Origin: JAFDZW01 sp035632315
GTDB taxonomy: Bacteria; Bacteroidota; Ignavibacteria; Palsa-1295
NCBI GenBank assembly: GCA_035632315.1
Contig: DASQGZ010000033.1
Span: 1 to 64,000 of the forward strand
DNA: 64,000 bases
Direction: 5' to 3'
Shown: positions 34,850 to 43,515 of the stretch, in pieces
How positions within the stretch are numbered: position 1 is the first letter of the stretch
How the letters are laid out: every line of letters begins with the position of its first letter
The notes under the pieces: model-generated
What the model saw: only the letters and a program-made list of their open reading frames with translations
Told to the model about the DNA's origin: nothing
Databases searched by the model: none
Translations under genes and position numbers: made by a program

Positions 34850-35100
34850 TAATTTGTCGTTCTGAGCAACGCGAAGAATCTGTAGTGATTGATTTGAAGA
34901 TGATGTCATTGCGAGGAAGTCGCGAAGCGACGACGAAGCAATCTAAAATCTTAACTTCTGTTACGATTTCGAGATTTTAGATTGCTTCGCTTCGCTCGCA
35001 ATGACATCCCTGGATATTCTCTTCCAACCCATGAATATCTTTTGTAAGAATTCTCAGTGCAAACATTAAGTGATTCTTCGGCTGTCGCCCCAGAATGACA
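34850..35100. repeat. compound intergenic repeat block between convergent units
   Basis: This gap of over 300 bases holds no gene. It contains a tctgagcaacgcgaagaatct unit (34861-34881), the palindromic element copy B (34902-35008), an unassigned stretch, and a gtgattcttcggctgtcgcc/agaatgac unit near 35070-35099 oriented opposite to the first. The outer gaagaatc/gattcttc pieces are in inverted orientation. Confidence 0.6.
34902..35008. repeat. palindromic repeat element, copy B
   Basis: About 107 bp; ends gatgtcattgcgag and ctcgcaatgacatc pair, as do gaagcaatctaaaatc and gattttagattgcttc. It is the same element family as copy A at 31941-32055. Confidence 0.8.
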
Positions 35101-35124
35101 CAACGTTTGGGGTGGGGCTAAACA

Positions 35125-35158
35125 AAAAAGCCCCGAAGGCGAACCTTCGGGGCTTTTT
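35125..35158 (-). terminator. strong intrinsic terminator after rplL
   Basis: A perfect 15-bp stem, aaaaagccccgaagg (35125-35139) and ccttcggggcttttt (35144-35158), with a cgaa loop. It ends the rplJ-rplL transcript before any rpoB gene. Confidence 0.85.
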
Positions 35159-35176
35159 CGTATGTAAGAGAAATTC

Positions 35177-35560
35177 TTACTTGAGCTCGACTTTTGCGCC
35201 GGCATCTTCAAGTTTCTTCTTGAGTGCCTCAGCATCGGCCTTCGAGATACCTTCTTTGACGGGCTTCGGTGCGCCGTCAACGAGGTCTTTCGCCTCTTTG
35301 AGTCCCAAGCCGGTCGCTTCGCGGACGGCTTTGATGACGTTGATCTTCTGAGCGCCGCCTTCGGCGAGAATAACGTCAAACTCGGTTTTTTCTTCGACAG
35401 CGGCTGCGGGCGCTCCACCAGCGGCAGGCATCATGCCTCCCATCATCATCGGTGCGGCTGCAGTCACGCCGAACTTATCTTCGAGCGCTTTCTTGAGTTC
35501 GGCGGCTTCGCCGAGCGTCAGGCTCGAAATGGTTTCGACTATTGCATTGATATCTGCCAT
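35177..35560 (-). CDS. rplL: ribosomal protein L7/L12
   Basis: A 127-residue L7/L12: N-terminal dimerisation domain (IVETISSLTLGEAAELKKAL), a flexible Ala/Met-rich hinge (AAAPMMMGGMMPAAGGAPAAA), and the C-terminal factor-binding domain (EFDVILAEGGAQKINVIKAVR, GLGLKEAKDLVDGAPKPV). Four dimers bind L10 on the ribosomal stalk. It follows rplJ by about 67 bases in the standard order and is the last gene of the unit. Confidence 0.97.
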   Translation of the reverse strand: MADINAIVETISSLTLGEAAELKKALEDKFGVTAAAPMMMGGMMPAAGGAPAAAVEEKTEFDVILAEGGAQKINVIKAVREATGLGLKEAKDLVDGAPKPVKEGISKADAEALKKKLEDAGAKVELK

Positions 35561-35627
35561 ACTATTATTCCTCTATATAAAACGTGATAGTTAATTTTGA
35601 AGCGATTAACTGAGTGCGTAAAATCTC

Positions 35628-36164
35628 TTATGCCGCTGCGCCTTCTGCTTTTTTCTTTTCGATCGCATCCATCAAATAGACGAGATCGCGCTGCAATGCG
35701 CCAAGCACACCGACAATACCGGACACCGGCGCTTGCAGGCTGCCGATGATATTAGCGATCAATTCCTTCTTTGTCGGAAGGGCGGCGAGCGTCTTGAGCT
35801 GCTTGCCGTCGTAGATCGAGCCGTCGAGCCACGCAAGTTTGAACTTGAGCTGCTCGTTCTTTTCTGTAAATTCTTTCAGGACGCGAGCCGGGGCGGCGGG
35901 GTCTTCGAATCCGAACGCAAGGCCGGTCTGTCCTTCGAGGACATTCGACACCTTATCGTCCGAAATACCGCGCTCGCTGAGTGCGCGCTTGATGAGCGTA
36001 TTCTTCGCGACTTTATAGGTTGCGCCGGCTTTACGGAACGCATTGCGAAGTTCTGTCGCCTGTGCGACGGTCAGTCCTTTGTAATCGGTGAAGTAGATGC
36101 TCGATGCATCCTTCATGGCATTGCCAAGTTCTTGCAATGCTTCAACTTTATCTTCGCGCGTCAT
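35628..36164 (-). CDS. rplJ: ribosomal protein L10
   Basis: About 178 residues from ATG 36164 (MTREDKVEALQELG); upstream in-frame residues from 36224 come from the leader. The L10 pattern is present (IYFTDYKGLTVAQATELRNAFRKAGATYKVAKNTLIKRAL). It binds 23S rRNA and L7/L12 dimers in the stalk. A hairpin leader upstream probably mediates autoregulation. Unusually, rplK-rplA are not upstream and rpoB is not downstream. Confidence 0.96.
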   Translation of the reverse strand: MTREDKVEALQELGNAMKDASSIYFTDYKGLTVAQATELRNAFRKAGATYKVAKNTLIKRALSERGISDDKVSNVLEGQTGLAFGFEDPAAPARVLKEFTEKNEQLKFKLAWLDGSIYDGKQLKTLAALPTKKELIANIIGSLQAPVSGIVGVLGALQRDLVYLMDAIEKKKAEGAAA

Positions 36165-36201
36165 CGCTTCTGTTATCCTGTTAATCTGTAAGTAGTTAAC
36201 C

Positions 36202-36257
36202 CCGCGAAATTTTTGCAGAGCCACAGAAAACCGAAATCGGTTTTGAAAAGTTCGCGG
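36202..36257 (-). ncRNA. probable L10 (rplJ) autoregulatory leader
   Basis: In the minus-strand transcript, outer arms ccgcgaa (36257-36251) and ttcgcgg (36208-36202) pair, and an inner hairpin aaaaccg-atTt-cggtttt forms from 36244-36227. The unpaired ctgtggctctgc side resembles the kink/bulge of L10 leaders that bind the L10-L12 complex. Position just before rplJ supports the call; no covariance search was done. Confidence 0.5.
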
Positions 36258-36390
36258 AAAGTGAAGAAAATTCTAGCTTTGCTCCCACTCACACACTTAG
36301 TGAATGATACTTTCCAAGAACCAGATCTTGAAACTTTAGCGCGCACGGCAGCATTATACTTTATACATTTACTAATTACAAGGACTCTAT

Positions 36391-36624
36391 ATGCGTAAAG
36401 CTTTTCTTTTACTGGCTCTCGGTTCGTTTTTGGTAACGACGGTTTCAGCTTATGCCTGCGACGGCGATAAAGCCTGCACCTCGAAGAACGGCAAAACCTC
36501 TTGCTCGGCTCATCACCATACGAAAGCTTCGAAAGCATCTCTTTCGAAACATTCGAAAGCGGCAAAGACTGCCGTCAAAGATGCAAAACAAGCAGAAAGT
36601 TCGAAAACAACCTCAATGAATTAA
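36391..36624 (+). CDS. small exported Cys/His/Lys-rich protein
   Basis: A 77-residue protein with signal peptide MRKAFLLLALGSFLVTTVSA. The mature part begins YACDGDKACTSKNGKTSC and continues with a HHH cluster and Lys/Ser/Ala repeats, so it could bind metal or be a charged envelope peptide. A ribosome-binding site (caaggac) lies a few bases upstream and a terminator follows. I do not recognise a family. Confidence 0.55.
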   Translation: MRKAFLLLALGSFLVTTVSAYACDGDKACTSKNGKTSCSAHHHTKASKASLSKHSKAAKTAVKDAKQAESSKTTSMN

Positions 36625-36662
36625 GAATAAAATTCGATTGAGAACCTAATTCACTACTTGCA

Positions 36663-36688
36663 AAAGGCGCCGATCAAGCGCCTTTTTT
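36663..36688. terminator. bidirectional intrinsic terminator
   Basis: Stem aaaggcgc / gcgccttt around cgatcaa, followed by tttat on the plus strand and preceded by a run of A; it sits between convergent genes. Confidence 0.75.
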
Positions 36689-36690
36689 AT

Positions 36691-37752
36691 TTACGGACGC
36701 GTAATTCCCTTAACGAACAACTCATTGTAATTGACGTCGCGCTGATGAATGTACGCGACCCGGTCGGCGGCAGGAGAAAGCACCGCAAGGCTCAGCACGT
36801 CGTTCGTGACCTGCGATTGATTTCCGGTCGTTAAATTTTTTGCGAACATCGTCAGCGTCTGCGTTGTGGAGTCGGAATTATAAATATATTGGTTGAAGAC
36901 GATCATTCCTTCGTCTTGCGAAACGTCAAAGCTTTCAACGCCCTGGGGGAGCACATTCGCGCGCTGCATCGAGGTGAGATTTATCTTATCGACGGAGCCA
37001 TCGGTTTTTAATTGCGCCTGATTGCGGAAGTACATGGTATTTGACGACGGAGCATAGACCGTATTGTGATATGCGGTTTCTGCTCCGGCGATCGCTGTGA
37101 TCGTCGCACCGGTCGTATCGAAGATGGTAATATGTGTCTTGACCGAATCCTGTAACGTAATTGCAAAACGTCCATTATTAAGCCAAATGCCAGGCTCTAA
37201 TGCAATGCCTGCAACATCAAATTGCCTGACAATCCGTGCCGGCTGTACGGAAATATCGGCAATGACAACTGTCTTTATCGGATGATTCGACTGTGAGATC
37301 GACCCGACGGCATAATGCAGATCAGGCGAAGCGACAAGTAAATGAAATATCTCATAAATTTTGGAATACGCATTCGTTGCCGGAGTGATCTGGTAGAGAT
37401 CGCTTCCGACTTGCGTGATCAGTTCAGATGCATTCGGCGAAATATAGATGCTGAAGGAAATATCGGACTGCGCCGGCTGATCGGTCGGGATTGATTTGTT
37501 GAAGGATCCGTCGGAATTAAATTTTGTGATCATGTATGAAGCAGGAGGAATTGTCTGATATTGCGTCAGGGTCAGCTTATCCATAAAACCGTAGATCGCA
37601 GAACCGTCCGGCTGCCACCTGACTTCGACGATATCTTGAATGTCAGTGTTAGTACCGACCGAATCGCAGCCCGAAAGCGCAACGATGATAGCTGTATACA
37701 GACAGAGGTATGGAAGAGCGGTTCGCACGATTTTATTATATGACACGTTCAT
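36691..37752 (-). CDS. lipoprotein with beta-propeller-like repeats
   Basis: About 353 residues from ATG 37752 (MNVSYNKIVRTALPYL); ATG 37773 is also possible. A lipobox VALSGC gives a lipid-anchored N-terminus. The mature chain has repeats such as VRWQPDGSAIYGFMD, LTQYQTIP and NTMYFRNQAQLKTDGSVDKINLTS, with a late DRVAYIHQRDV, like TolB-type WD40-like propellers. No catalytic motif is visible. Function unknown. Confidence 0.65.
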   Translation of the reverse strand: MNVSYNKIVRTALPYLCLYTAIIVALSGCDSVGTNTDIQDIVEVRWQPDGSAIYGFMDKLTLTQYQTIPPASYMITKFNSDGSFNKSIPTDQPAQSDISFSIYISPNASELITQVGSDLYQITPATNAYSKIYEIFHLLVASPDLHYAVGSISQSNHPIKTVVIADISVQPARIVRQFDVAGIALEPGIWLNNGRFAITLQDSVKTHITIFDTTGATITAIAGAETAYHNTVYAPSSNTMYFRNQAQLKTDGSVDKINLTSMQRANVLPQGVESFDVSQDEGMIVFNQYIYNSDSTTQTLTMFAKNLTTGNQSQVTNDVLSLAVLSPAADRVAYIHQRDVNYNELFVKGITRP

Positions 37753-37836
37753 TTGCCGAATTGTTTCTAACATATTTCTGAACACCTGTTTACGGAGTTC
37801 TGTTAACAATTAACTAATTTTTCGTATCGCATCTAT

Positions 37837-38820
37837 ATGCACGCAATTATCCCCGTCGCCGGAGTCGGCTCACGCCTGAGACCGCATACTTATACATTGC
37901 CGAAGGTATTGCTCAATGTTGCCGGCAAGCCGATCTTAGGGCATATTCTCGAACGGCTCTTATCTGACGGCATTACCAGCGCGACGATCGTTGTCGGGTA
38001 TATGGGCGATCTGGTCGAGCGATACGTTCGCGACCATTTTCCGAGTTTGAAAGTAAATTTTGTCACACAGGAGGAATTGCTCGGCCTCGGGCATTCGATC
38101 TGGGTTGCGCGCGAATATATCCCGACCGACGGCACGCCGCTGTTTATTATTCTCGGCGATACGATCTTTGATGTTGATCTCAAACCGGTGTTCGCGTCCG
38201 GTGTTAATTCGCTCGGCGTAAAGGTGGTTGACGACCCGCGCCGCTTCGGTGTCGCAAATGTATCGTCGGGCTATATTTCACAGCTTGTCGAAAAGCCGGA
38301 CCGCCCGACAAGCAATCTGGCCGTCGTCGGCTTATATTTTATTAAAAATCCGAAATTGCTTCGTGCATCGCTCGAAGAGATCGTCAGTAAAGATAAGCGC
38401 ACCAAAGGCGAGTATCAATTGACCGACGCATTACAGCTTATGATCGATCGCGGCGAAAAATTCTCTACATTCACGGTTGACGGTTGGTACGATTGCGGAA
38501 AACCGGAGACACTGCTTGCGACTAATCGTCAGTTGCTTCAACGGATCGCACCGCCGCGTGAGATACCCGGCTCAGTGATCATTCCGCCGGTCTATATTGC
38601 GCCAAATGCTGAGATCACGAATTCCATTATCGGGCCGTACGCAACGATCGGCCTCGGTGCAAAAGTCAATGACTCGATCGTTCGCGGGAGCATTATCGGT
38701 GACGATTCTTCGGTCGCTGGTGTTCTTCTTGACAACTCGATCGTTGGAAATAATGCTGATGTCAAAGGCGGATTCAAGCGTATCAACGCCGGCGATTCTT
38801 CCGAGATTGATTTTCAATAA
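37837..38820 (+). CDS. sugar-phosphate nucleotidyltransferase with left-handed beta-helix tail
   Basis: A 327-residue enzyme. The N-terminal Rossmann-like domain has AGVGSRLRPHTYTLPKVLLNVAGKPI, FIILGDTIFDVDL and LVEKPDRP, the signature of NTP:sugar-phosphate transferases (RmlA/GlmU/GlgC-like). The C-terminal third has hexapeptide-like units (VIIPPVYIAPNAEI, SIIGPYATIGLGA, SIVRGSIIGDDSSVAG), a left-handed beta-helix. Which sugar is activated (glucose, GlcNAc or mannose) cannot be read from sequence. It may feed surface-polysaccharide synthesis. Confidence 0.85.
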   Translation: MHAIIPVAGVGSRLRPHTYTLPKVLLNVAGKPILGHILERLLSDGITSATIVVGYMGDLVERYVRDHFPSLKVNFVTQEELLGLGHSIWVAREYIPTDGTPLFIILGDTIFDVDLKPVFASGVNSLGVKVVDDPRRFGVANVSSGYISQLVEKPDRPTSNLAVVGLYFIKNPKLLRASLEEIVSKDKRTKGEYQLTDALQLMIDRGEKFSTFTVDGWYDCGKPETLLATNRQLLQRIAPPREIPGSVIIPPVYIAPNAEITNSIIGPYATIGLGAKVNDSIVRGSIIGDDSSVAGVLLDNSIVGNNADVKGGFKRINAGDSSEIDFQ

Positions 38821-38895
38821 GCTCCGTCTGTTGCCGGAGTGAGCCGACTGAAGTCGGCTTTGCTATCAAGTAAAACTAACAGCTAATAACTACCT

Positions 38896-40050
38896 ATGTC
38901 ATACCTGTTCACTTCAGAGTCCGTTTCCGAAGGACACCCCGATAAAGTTGCAGATCAAATTTCCGATGCGATCCTCGATGCATTGCTCGCACAGGACCCG
39001 GATTCGCGTGTCGCATGTGAAACGTTCGTCACGACAGGCTTGGCGGTCATCGGCGGAGAAGTGACGACCAAAGCGTATGTCAATCTGCAGGAAGTCACGC
39101 GCGAAGTGATCAATTCGATCGGCTATACAAAGGCTGAGTATATGTTCGACGGAAATTCGTGCGGTGTGCTCAATGCGATCCATTCGCAATCGGGCGACAT
39201 CGCAATGGGTGTCGATACCGGCGGCGCAGGCGATCAGGGGATGATGTTCGGTTATGCAACGAACGAAACGCCGGAATATATGCCGGCGACGCTGATCTAT
39301 GCGCATAAGCTTGTCAAAGCGCTTGCCGATATTCGCCGCAACGAACCGAATTTGATGCCATATCTTCGCCCTGATGCAAAATCGCAAGTCACGATCGAAT
39401 ACGAAGGCCGCCAGATCAAGCGCGTTCATACGATCGTCGTCTCGACACAGCATGACGCCAACGTCTCGCAAGAACAAATTCGTAAAGATGTTATCAAGCA
39501 TGTCATTCCACGTGTCGTGCCGAACGATCTGCTTGACGATAACGTGATCATTCACGTCAATCCGACCGGACGATTCGAAATTGGTGGCCCGCATGGCGAT
39601 ACAGGTCTCACCGGACGCAAAATAATTGTTGACACCTACGGCGGCCGTGCCCCGCATGGCGGCGGTGCATTTTCCGGAAAAGATCCGTCGAAGGTTGACC
39701 GCTCTGCGGCGTATGCTGCGCGGCACGTAGCAAAAAATATCGTTGCTGCCGATCTTGCAGAAGAATGTACGGTCGAACTGGCATATGCGATCGGCGTTGC
39801 ACAGCCGGTGTCGGTGTTCGTGACGACTCACGGAACTGGTAAGCTCGACGACGAGCATCTGGCAGATATTGTAATGAAGAATATCGACCTGACACCGCGC
39901 GGGATCATCAAACGCCTCGACTTGAAGAAACCGATCTATCGTGCAACGGCGGCATACGGTCATTTCGGACGGAATGAATTCTCCTGGGAGAAGCTCGATC
40001 TTGTTCCGATGCTCAAAGCCGAAGCCGAAAGAGTGATGGTCGAAGCGTGA
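38896..40050 (+). CDS. metK: S-adenosylmethionine synthetase
   Basis: A 384-residue MetK that makes AdoMet from Met and ATP. The protein opens FTSESVSEGHPDKVADQISD, contains GVDTGGAGDQGMMFGYA, GRFEIGGPHGDTGLTGRK and DTYGGRAPHGGGAFSGKD, all hallmark motifs. Length is normal. No SAM riboswitch is apparent in the 75-base gap upstream. A terminator follows at 40081. Confidence 0.97.
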   Translation: MSYLFTSESVSEGHPDKVADQISDAILDALLAQDPDSRVACETFVTTGLAVIGGEVTTKAYVNLQEVTREVINSIGYTKAEYMFDGNSCGVLNAIHSQSGDIAMGVDTGGAGDQGMMFGYATNETPEYMPATLIYAHKLVKALADIRRNEPNLMPYLRPDAKSQVTIEYEGRQIKRVHTIVVSTQHDANVSQEQIRKDVIKHVIPRVVPNDLLDDNVIIHVNPTGRFEIGGPHGDTGLTGRKIIVDTYGGRAPHGGGAFSGKDPSKVDRSAAYAARHVAKNIVAADLAEECTVELAYAIGVAQPVSVFVTTHGTGKLDDEHLADIVMKNIDLTPRGIIKRLDLKKPIYRATAAYGHFGRNEFSWEKLDLVPMLKAEAERVMVEA

Positions 40051-40080
40051 GGAATCGAGAATTATGAATTGAGAATTGTG
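40051..40080. repeat. short A/T-rich direct repeat (gaattatgaattgagaattg)
   Basis: Degenerate gagaatt units between the metK stop and the terminator; related to the ttgaatttt family. Low information content. Confidence 0.4.
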
Positions 40081-40114
40081 AAGCGGCTCCGAATTTCGAG
40101 CCGCTTTCTTTTTA
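40081..40114 (+). terminator. intrinsic terminator after metK
   Basis: Stem aagcggctc (40081-40089) and gagccgctt (40098-40106) followed by tctttttat. Confidence 0.8.
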
Positions 40115-40146
40115 TATCGAAATTGACACGGTATATTTGAAGCACG

Positions 40147-41061
40147 ATGTTTGATATTCTCGGTATCGGCGAGGCGTTGGTAGAATTCGCAGAGACGAAG
40201 CCGTCGGAGTATCGGCAATCGTTTGCAGGGGACATTATCAACACTCTGTTTTATGCGTCTCAACTGGGATTACGTGCGTCATTCTTTTCAACATTCGGGA
40301 AAGACACATACACTAATGACCTCCTTGCATTTTTGAATGAAGCAGGTATCGATCATTCGTCCTGTAAAATTTCAAGAGATAAGAATAACGGTCTCTATGT
40401 CATTCGTTCGCAAGATAACGGGGAGCCGGAATTTACTTTTTTTCGTGAGAACTCTGCCGCGAGAACTACGTTCGCAGATTTCGAGCAGAGAACACTCACA
40501 AATCTGATCGGCCAAACAAAAGTTGTGATATTTTCGGGTATTGTGCTAGCTGTCTTTCGTGATGTGGAAAAACTTATAGAGTTGCTTCGCGAGAATAAAA
40601 ATAAGACGATCGTATATTTTGATGTCAACGTTCGTCAGGCGCTGTGGCCGGATATAACTGCATTGGACGATTGGATCGGACGGATTGCTTCTGTCGTTGA
40701 TATTATTTCGCTTTCTGTTTCAGATGATGAAAAAATATTCGGAAGTAGGTCAAGCAGTGAAATGATCGAGTGTTATCGAGAGTACGGATACTCAATGATA
40801 ATATTGCGCGACGGTGCGAACGATGTACTCTTGAACTTCGATGGAAAAACACACACTGTTCCTGTTCACCCCGAACAGACTGTTGTTGACGCGACCGGAG
40901 CGGGCGATGCGTTCAACGCTGCATTCATTTATAGTTATCTTGGGGGCAGGACGCCAGAGGTATCTGCGAAGATGGGCAATAGTGCCGCCGCGCAGGTTCT
41001 CCGATATCACGGAGGCATTGTGAAAGAATTTGATCCGTGTAAAATATTATTGCAGCAATGA
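40147..41061 (+). CDS. PfkB family carbohydrate kinase (fructokinase-like)
   Basis: A 304-residue ribokinase-fold sugar kinase. The start MFDILGIGEALVEFAET, the sugar-binding loops (FAGDIINTLFYASQLG) and the C-terminal catalytic motif VDATGAGDAFNAAF (catalytic Asp in GAGD) are present. Phosphorylates a sugar, perhaps fructose or a related hexose; the exact substrate is unknown. A TATATTTG box lies eight bases before the ATG. Its last four bases overlap the mannosidase start (ATGA), suggesting translational coupling. Confidence 0.85.
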   Translation: MFDILGIGEALVEFAETKPSEYRQSFAGDIINTLFYASQLGLRASFFSTFGKDTYTNDLLAFLNEAGIDHSSCKISRDKNNGLYVIRSQDNGEPEFTFFRENSAARTTFADFEQRTLTNLIGQTKVVIFSGIVLAVFRDVEKLIELLRENKNKTIVYFDVNVRQALWPDITALDDWIGRIASVVDIISLSVSDDEKIFGSRSSSEMIECYREYGYSMIILRDGANDVLLNFDGKTHTVPVHPEQTVVDATGAGDAFNAAFIYSYLGGRTPEVSAKMGNSAAAQVLRYHGGIVKEFDPCKILLQQ

Positions 41062-43436
41062 GCCTCTATCTAATCGGTAATGCGCATCTCGATCCTGCAT
41101 GGATGTGGCGTTGGAATGAGGGCTTTGCGGCATTTGCTGCGACGTGCCGCTCGGCGCTCGATAGAATTTCAGAAACTGATGGATTTATCTTTACTGCGTC
41201 AAGCGCGGCGTGCTTTGAATTCATCGAGCAAACCGATCCTGAGCTGTTCGCAAGAATTCAGGAAGCAGTACAAAATAAACGATGGTCGCTTGCAGGCGGG
41301 TGGTGGGTCGAGGCAGATTGTAATCTGCCGAGCGGCGAATCGTTCATCCGGCAGGGGCTTTACGGGCAGACATATTTTAGATCGCGTTTTGGGCAGGTGT
41401 GTGATACCGGATATTGCATAGATTCATTTGGGCACAATGCCAATCTGCCGATGTTGCTGCATGCTTGCGGGATGAAAAATTATGTCTTTATGCGTCCCGA
41501 GCATCACGAACAGAAATTGGATTCGGCACTGTTTCGCTGGCGTTCGTCTTCCGGCGATGAGGTTACCACATATCGAATTCCACTGCATTATTCGAATCAT
41601 GAGCTCGGCATTAAAGAAAAAGTTGACGCATTGCGGCAGTATCCATTATATCGCCCCGACGTTCCATGGATGCTCTTTTACGGAGTAGGCAATCATGGAG
41701 GAGGTCCGACGAAAGAGCAGATACGGCAAGTTCTTTCTCTTCAGGAAAAGAATAAAGAAATAATATTCGGCTCGCCGGAGAAGTATTTTGCCGAGATCGA
41801 ACAGTCCGAGATCACGCTCCCGATATATGAAGGCGAATTGTATCCTCACGCTATTGGAGCGTATTCTGCACATTCCCAAGTAAAGAAGCTTAATCGCATC
41901 GCTGAGCAGAGCTTGTTAAGAGCAGAAATTCTCTCGGTGATCGCCGAGCGGATGTTAGATGCCACTTCAGATTGGGAGGCGATCGAAGAAGCATGGAAGC
42001 CCGTTCTATTGAATCAATTTCACGATACACTTGGCGGAGTTGCAACAAAAGAAGCGATGAACGATGTCGTTTCTTCCTATAACGAAGCCATTGCTGTGGC
42101 GAATCGTCACGAACGGATAGCCGTTCAGAGAATCGCATCGCAGATCGACACAACAGATCACATTGAGTCGCTCATCGTTTTTAATCCGAATAGTTTTGCT
42201 ATCACCACTCCTGTCGAATTTGAACTTTGGCATCCTGAAGCCAGTGAACGTAACCAGCCGTTAACGGCAGTATCGCTTCACGACAATGACCGAGGACTCA
42301 TCCCCACACAACTTGTCGAATCGTCCGGCAAGATTGGAGGCGACAGAATCCGCGCAGTTGCAAATCTCGAACTGCTTCCGTTCGGATGGAAAACATTCGG
42401 AATTATCCGCCAGAAACAGACGCCGTTCGAATCGGCACTATATATTGACGAAAAGAAAATTTCAAACGGTGTGTGTATGTTCATCGTAAGCGGCGCTGAC
42501 GAAACGAACGCCGTTCGTTATACTTCTGCCGCAGTCTATAACGATGGAGGCGATACCTGGGGGCATGGGATTACGGGGTTCCAGAGTCTTGAGGGCGAAT
42601 TTGATATTGTCAGTACTGAAATTATAGAATCCGGACCGCTTCGCGTTCGACTTCGTGTAACGAGTATCTATTATACATCGAAGATCGTCGAGGATTTTAT
42701 TCTCTATGCCGATTCGCCATACATCGAACACCGTATTTTTCTCGACTGGCATGAAAAACAAAAGGTCTGCAAGCTTCGATATGCGCATAGCAGTACTGAT
42801 CCAACGGTGAGGTATGAAATACCTTACGGCAGCATTACTCGCAACGCCGATGGCAGGGAAGTACCTGTCGGCAGGTGGGCATTTGTCGAAGGCAGTGCAA
42901 GTGGGCTCGGTATTGTCTCACCCTATAAATCGAGTTACAGTTGCGACGAAACCAATCTCACCGTTACGGCAGCTCGCTCGCCGGTCTATGCGCATCACAT
43001 TCCGCCGCATCAACTCTCGGATACCCAAACGATCCGTTACCTTGACCAGGGCGAGCAAGAGTTTACCAACTTCATATTTGCCGGTAACCCCGACTGGCGA
43101 ATTGCACGAATACCACATTTTGCCGAGCAGCTTTCTAACCCTCCGATCGTCCACATCGAGGGTGCACATAAAGGGAAGCTGCCGAAGTCTGCTTCGACCA
43201 GCTATCTTGGTGGCGATGTCATTATTCCTGTGATGAAGACAGGATACGACCCGGAAGTTTCCGGTTCGACAATTGTAAGGATACATGAGCCTTATGGTAA
43301 TTCATTAAAGCTAAGCATAAACAACACTCCGCACTCCGAACACGCTATAATTGACATTCTCCCATATTCATTGACTACACTAAAGATTAATGAAAAAGGC
43401 ATTTCCGAGATCGATGCCTTAGAAAGAAATAAGTGA
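41058..43436 (+). CDS. GH38 alpha-mannosidase, cytosolic
   Basis: A 792-residue GH38 enzyme, shorter than the 1000-residue eukaryotic forms. The N-terminal zinc-binding catalytic domain has NAHLDPAWMWRWNEG (His and Asp ligands), the nucleophile segment CIDSFGHNANLP and VGNHGGGPT with a further zinc His. The middle and C-terminal parts are beta-sandwich mannosidase domains. There is no signal peptide, so it trims imported mannosides or oligosaccharides. It is coupled to the upstream PfkB kinase, suggesting a mannose-type sugar catabolism pair. Confidence 0.9.
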   Translation: MSLYLIGNAHLDPAWMWRWNEGFAAFAATCRSALDRISETDGFIFTASSAACFEFIEQTDPELFARIQEAVQNKRWSLAGGWWVEADCNLPSGESFIRQGLYGQTYFRSRFGQVCDTGYCIDSFGHNANLPMLLHACGMKNYVFMRPEHHEQKLDSALFRWRSSSGDEVTTYRIPLHYSNHELGIKEKVDALRQYPLYRPDVPWMLFYGVGNHGGGPTKEQIRQVLSLQEKNKEIIFGSPEKYFAEIEQSEITLPIYEGELYPHAIGAYSAHSQVKKLNRIAEQSLLRAEILSVIAERMLDATSDWEAIEEAWKPVLLNQFHDTLGGVATKEAMNDVVSSYNEAIAVANRHERIAVQRIASQIDTTDHIESLIVFNPNSFAITTPVEFELWHPEASERNQPLTAVSLHDNDRGLIPTQLVESSGKIGGDRIRAVANLELLPFGWKTFGIIRQKQTPFESALYIDEKKISNGVCMFIVSGADETNAVRYTSAAVYNDGGDTWGHGITGFQSLEGEFDIVSTEIIESGPLRVRLRVTSIYYTSKIVEDFILYADSPYIEHRIFLDWHEKQKVCKLRYAHSSTDPTVRYEIPYGSITRNADGREVPVGRWAFVEGSASGLGIVSPYKSSYSCDETNLTVTAARSPVYAHHIPPHQLSDTQTIRYLDQGEQEFTNFIFAGNPDWRIARIPHFAEQLSNPPIVHIEGAHKGKLPKSASTSYLGGDVIIPVMKTGYDPEVSGSTIVRIHEPYGNSLKLSINNTPHSEHAIIDILPYSLTTLKINEKGISEIDALERNK

Positions 43437-43515
43437 AAATAGCCTGTAATATCTTGTAACTTTGACATATTACAAGCGTTTTTCTTATGGAGGTAGGGAC
43501 CCGGACAGGTATAAA

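Noticed and set aside
34850..35100. The repeat block looked at first like a CRISPR remnant.
   Set aside because: There are no regularly spaced repeats with unique spacers; it is one palindrome flanked by two inverted pieces of another family.
38914..40263. A long open frame (449 codons) on the minus strand opposite metK.
   Set aside because: It is antisense to the highly conserved metK gene; its translation has no recognisable domain and is explained by the codon bias of the plus-strand gene.
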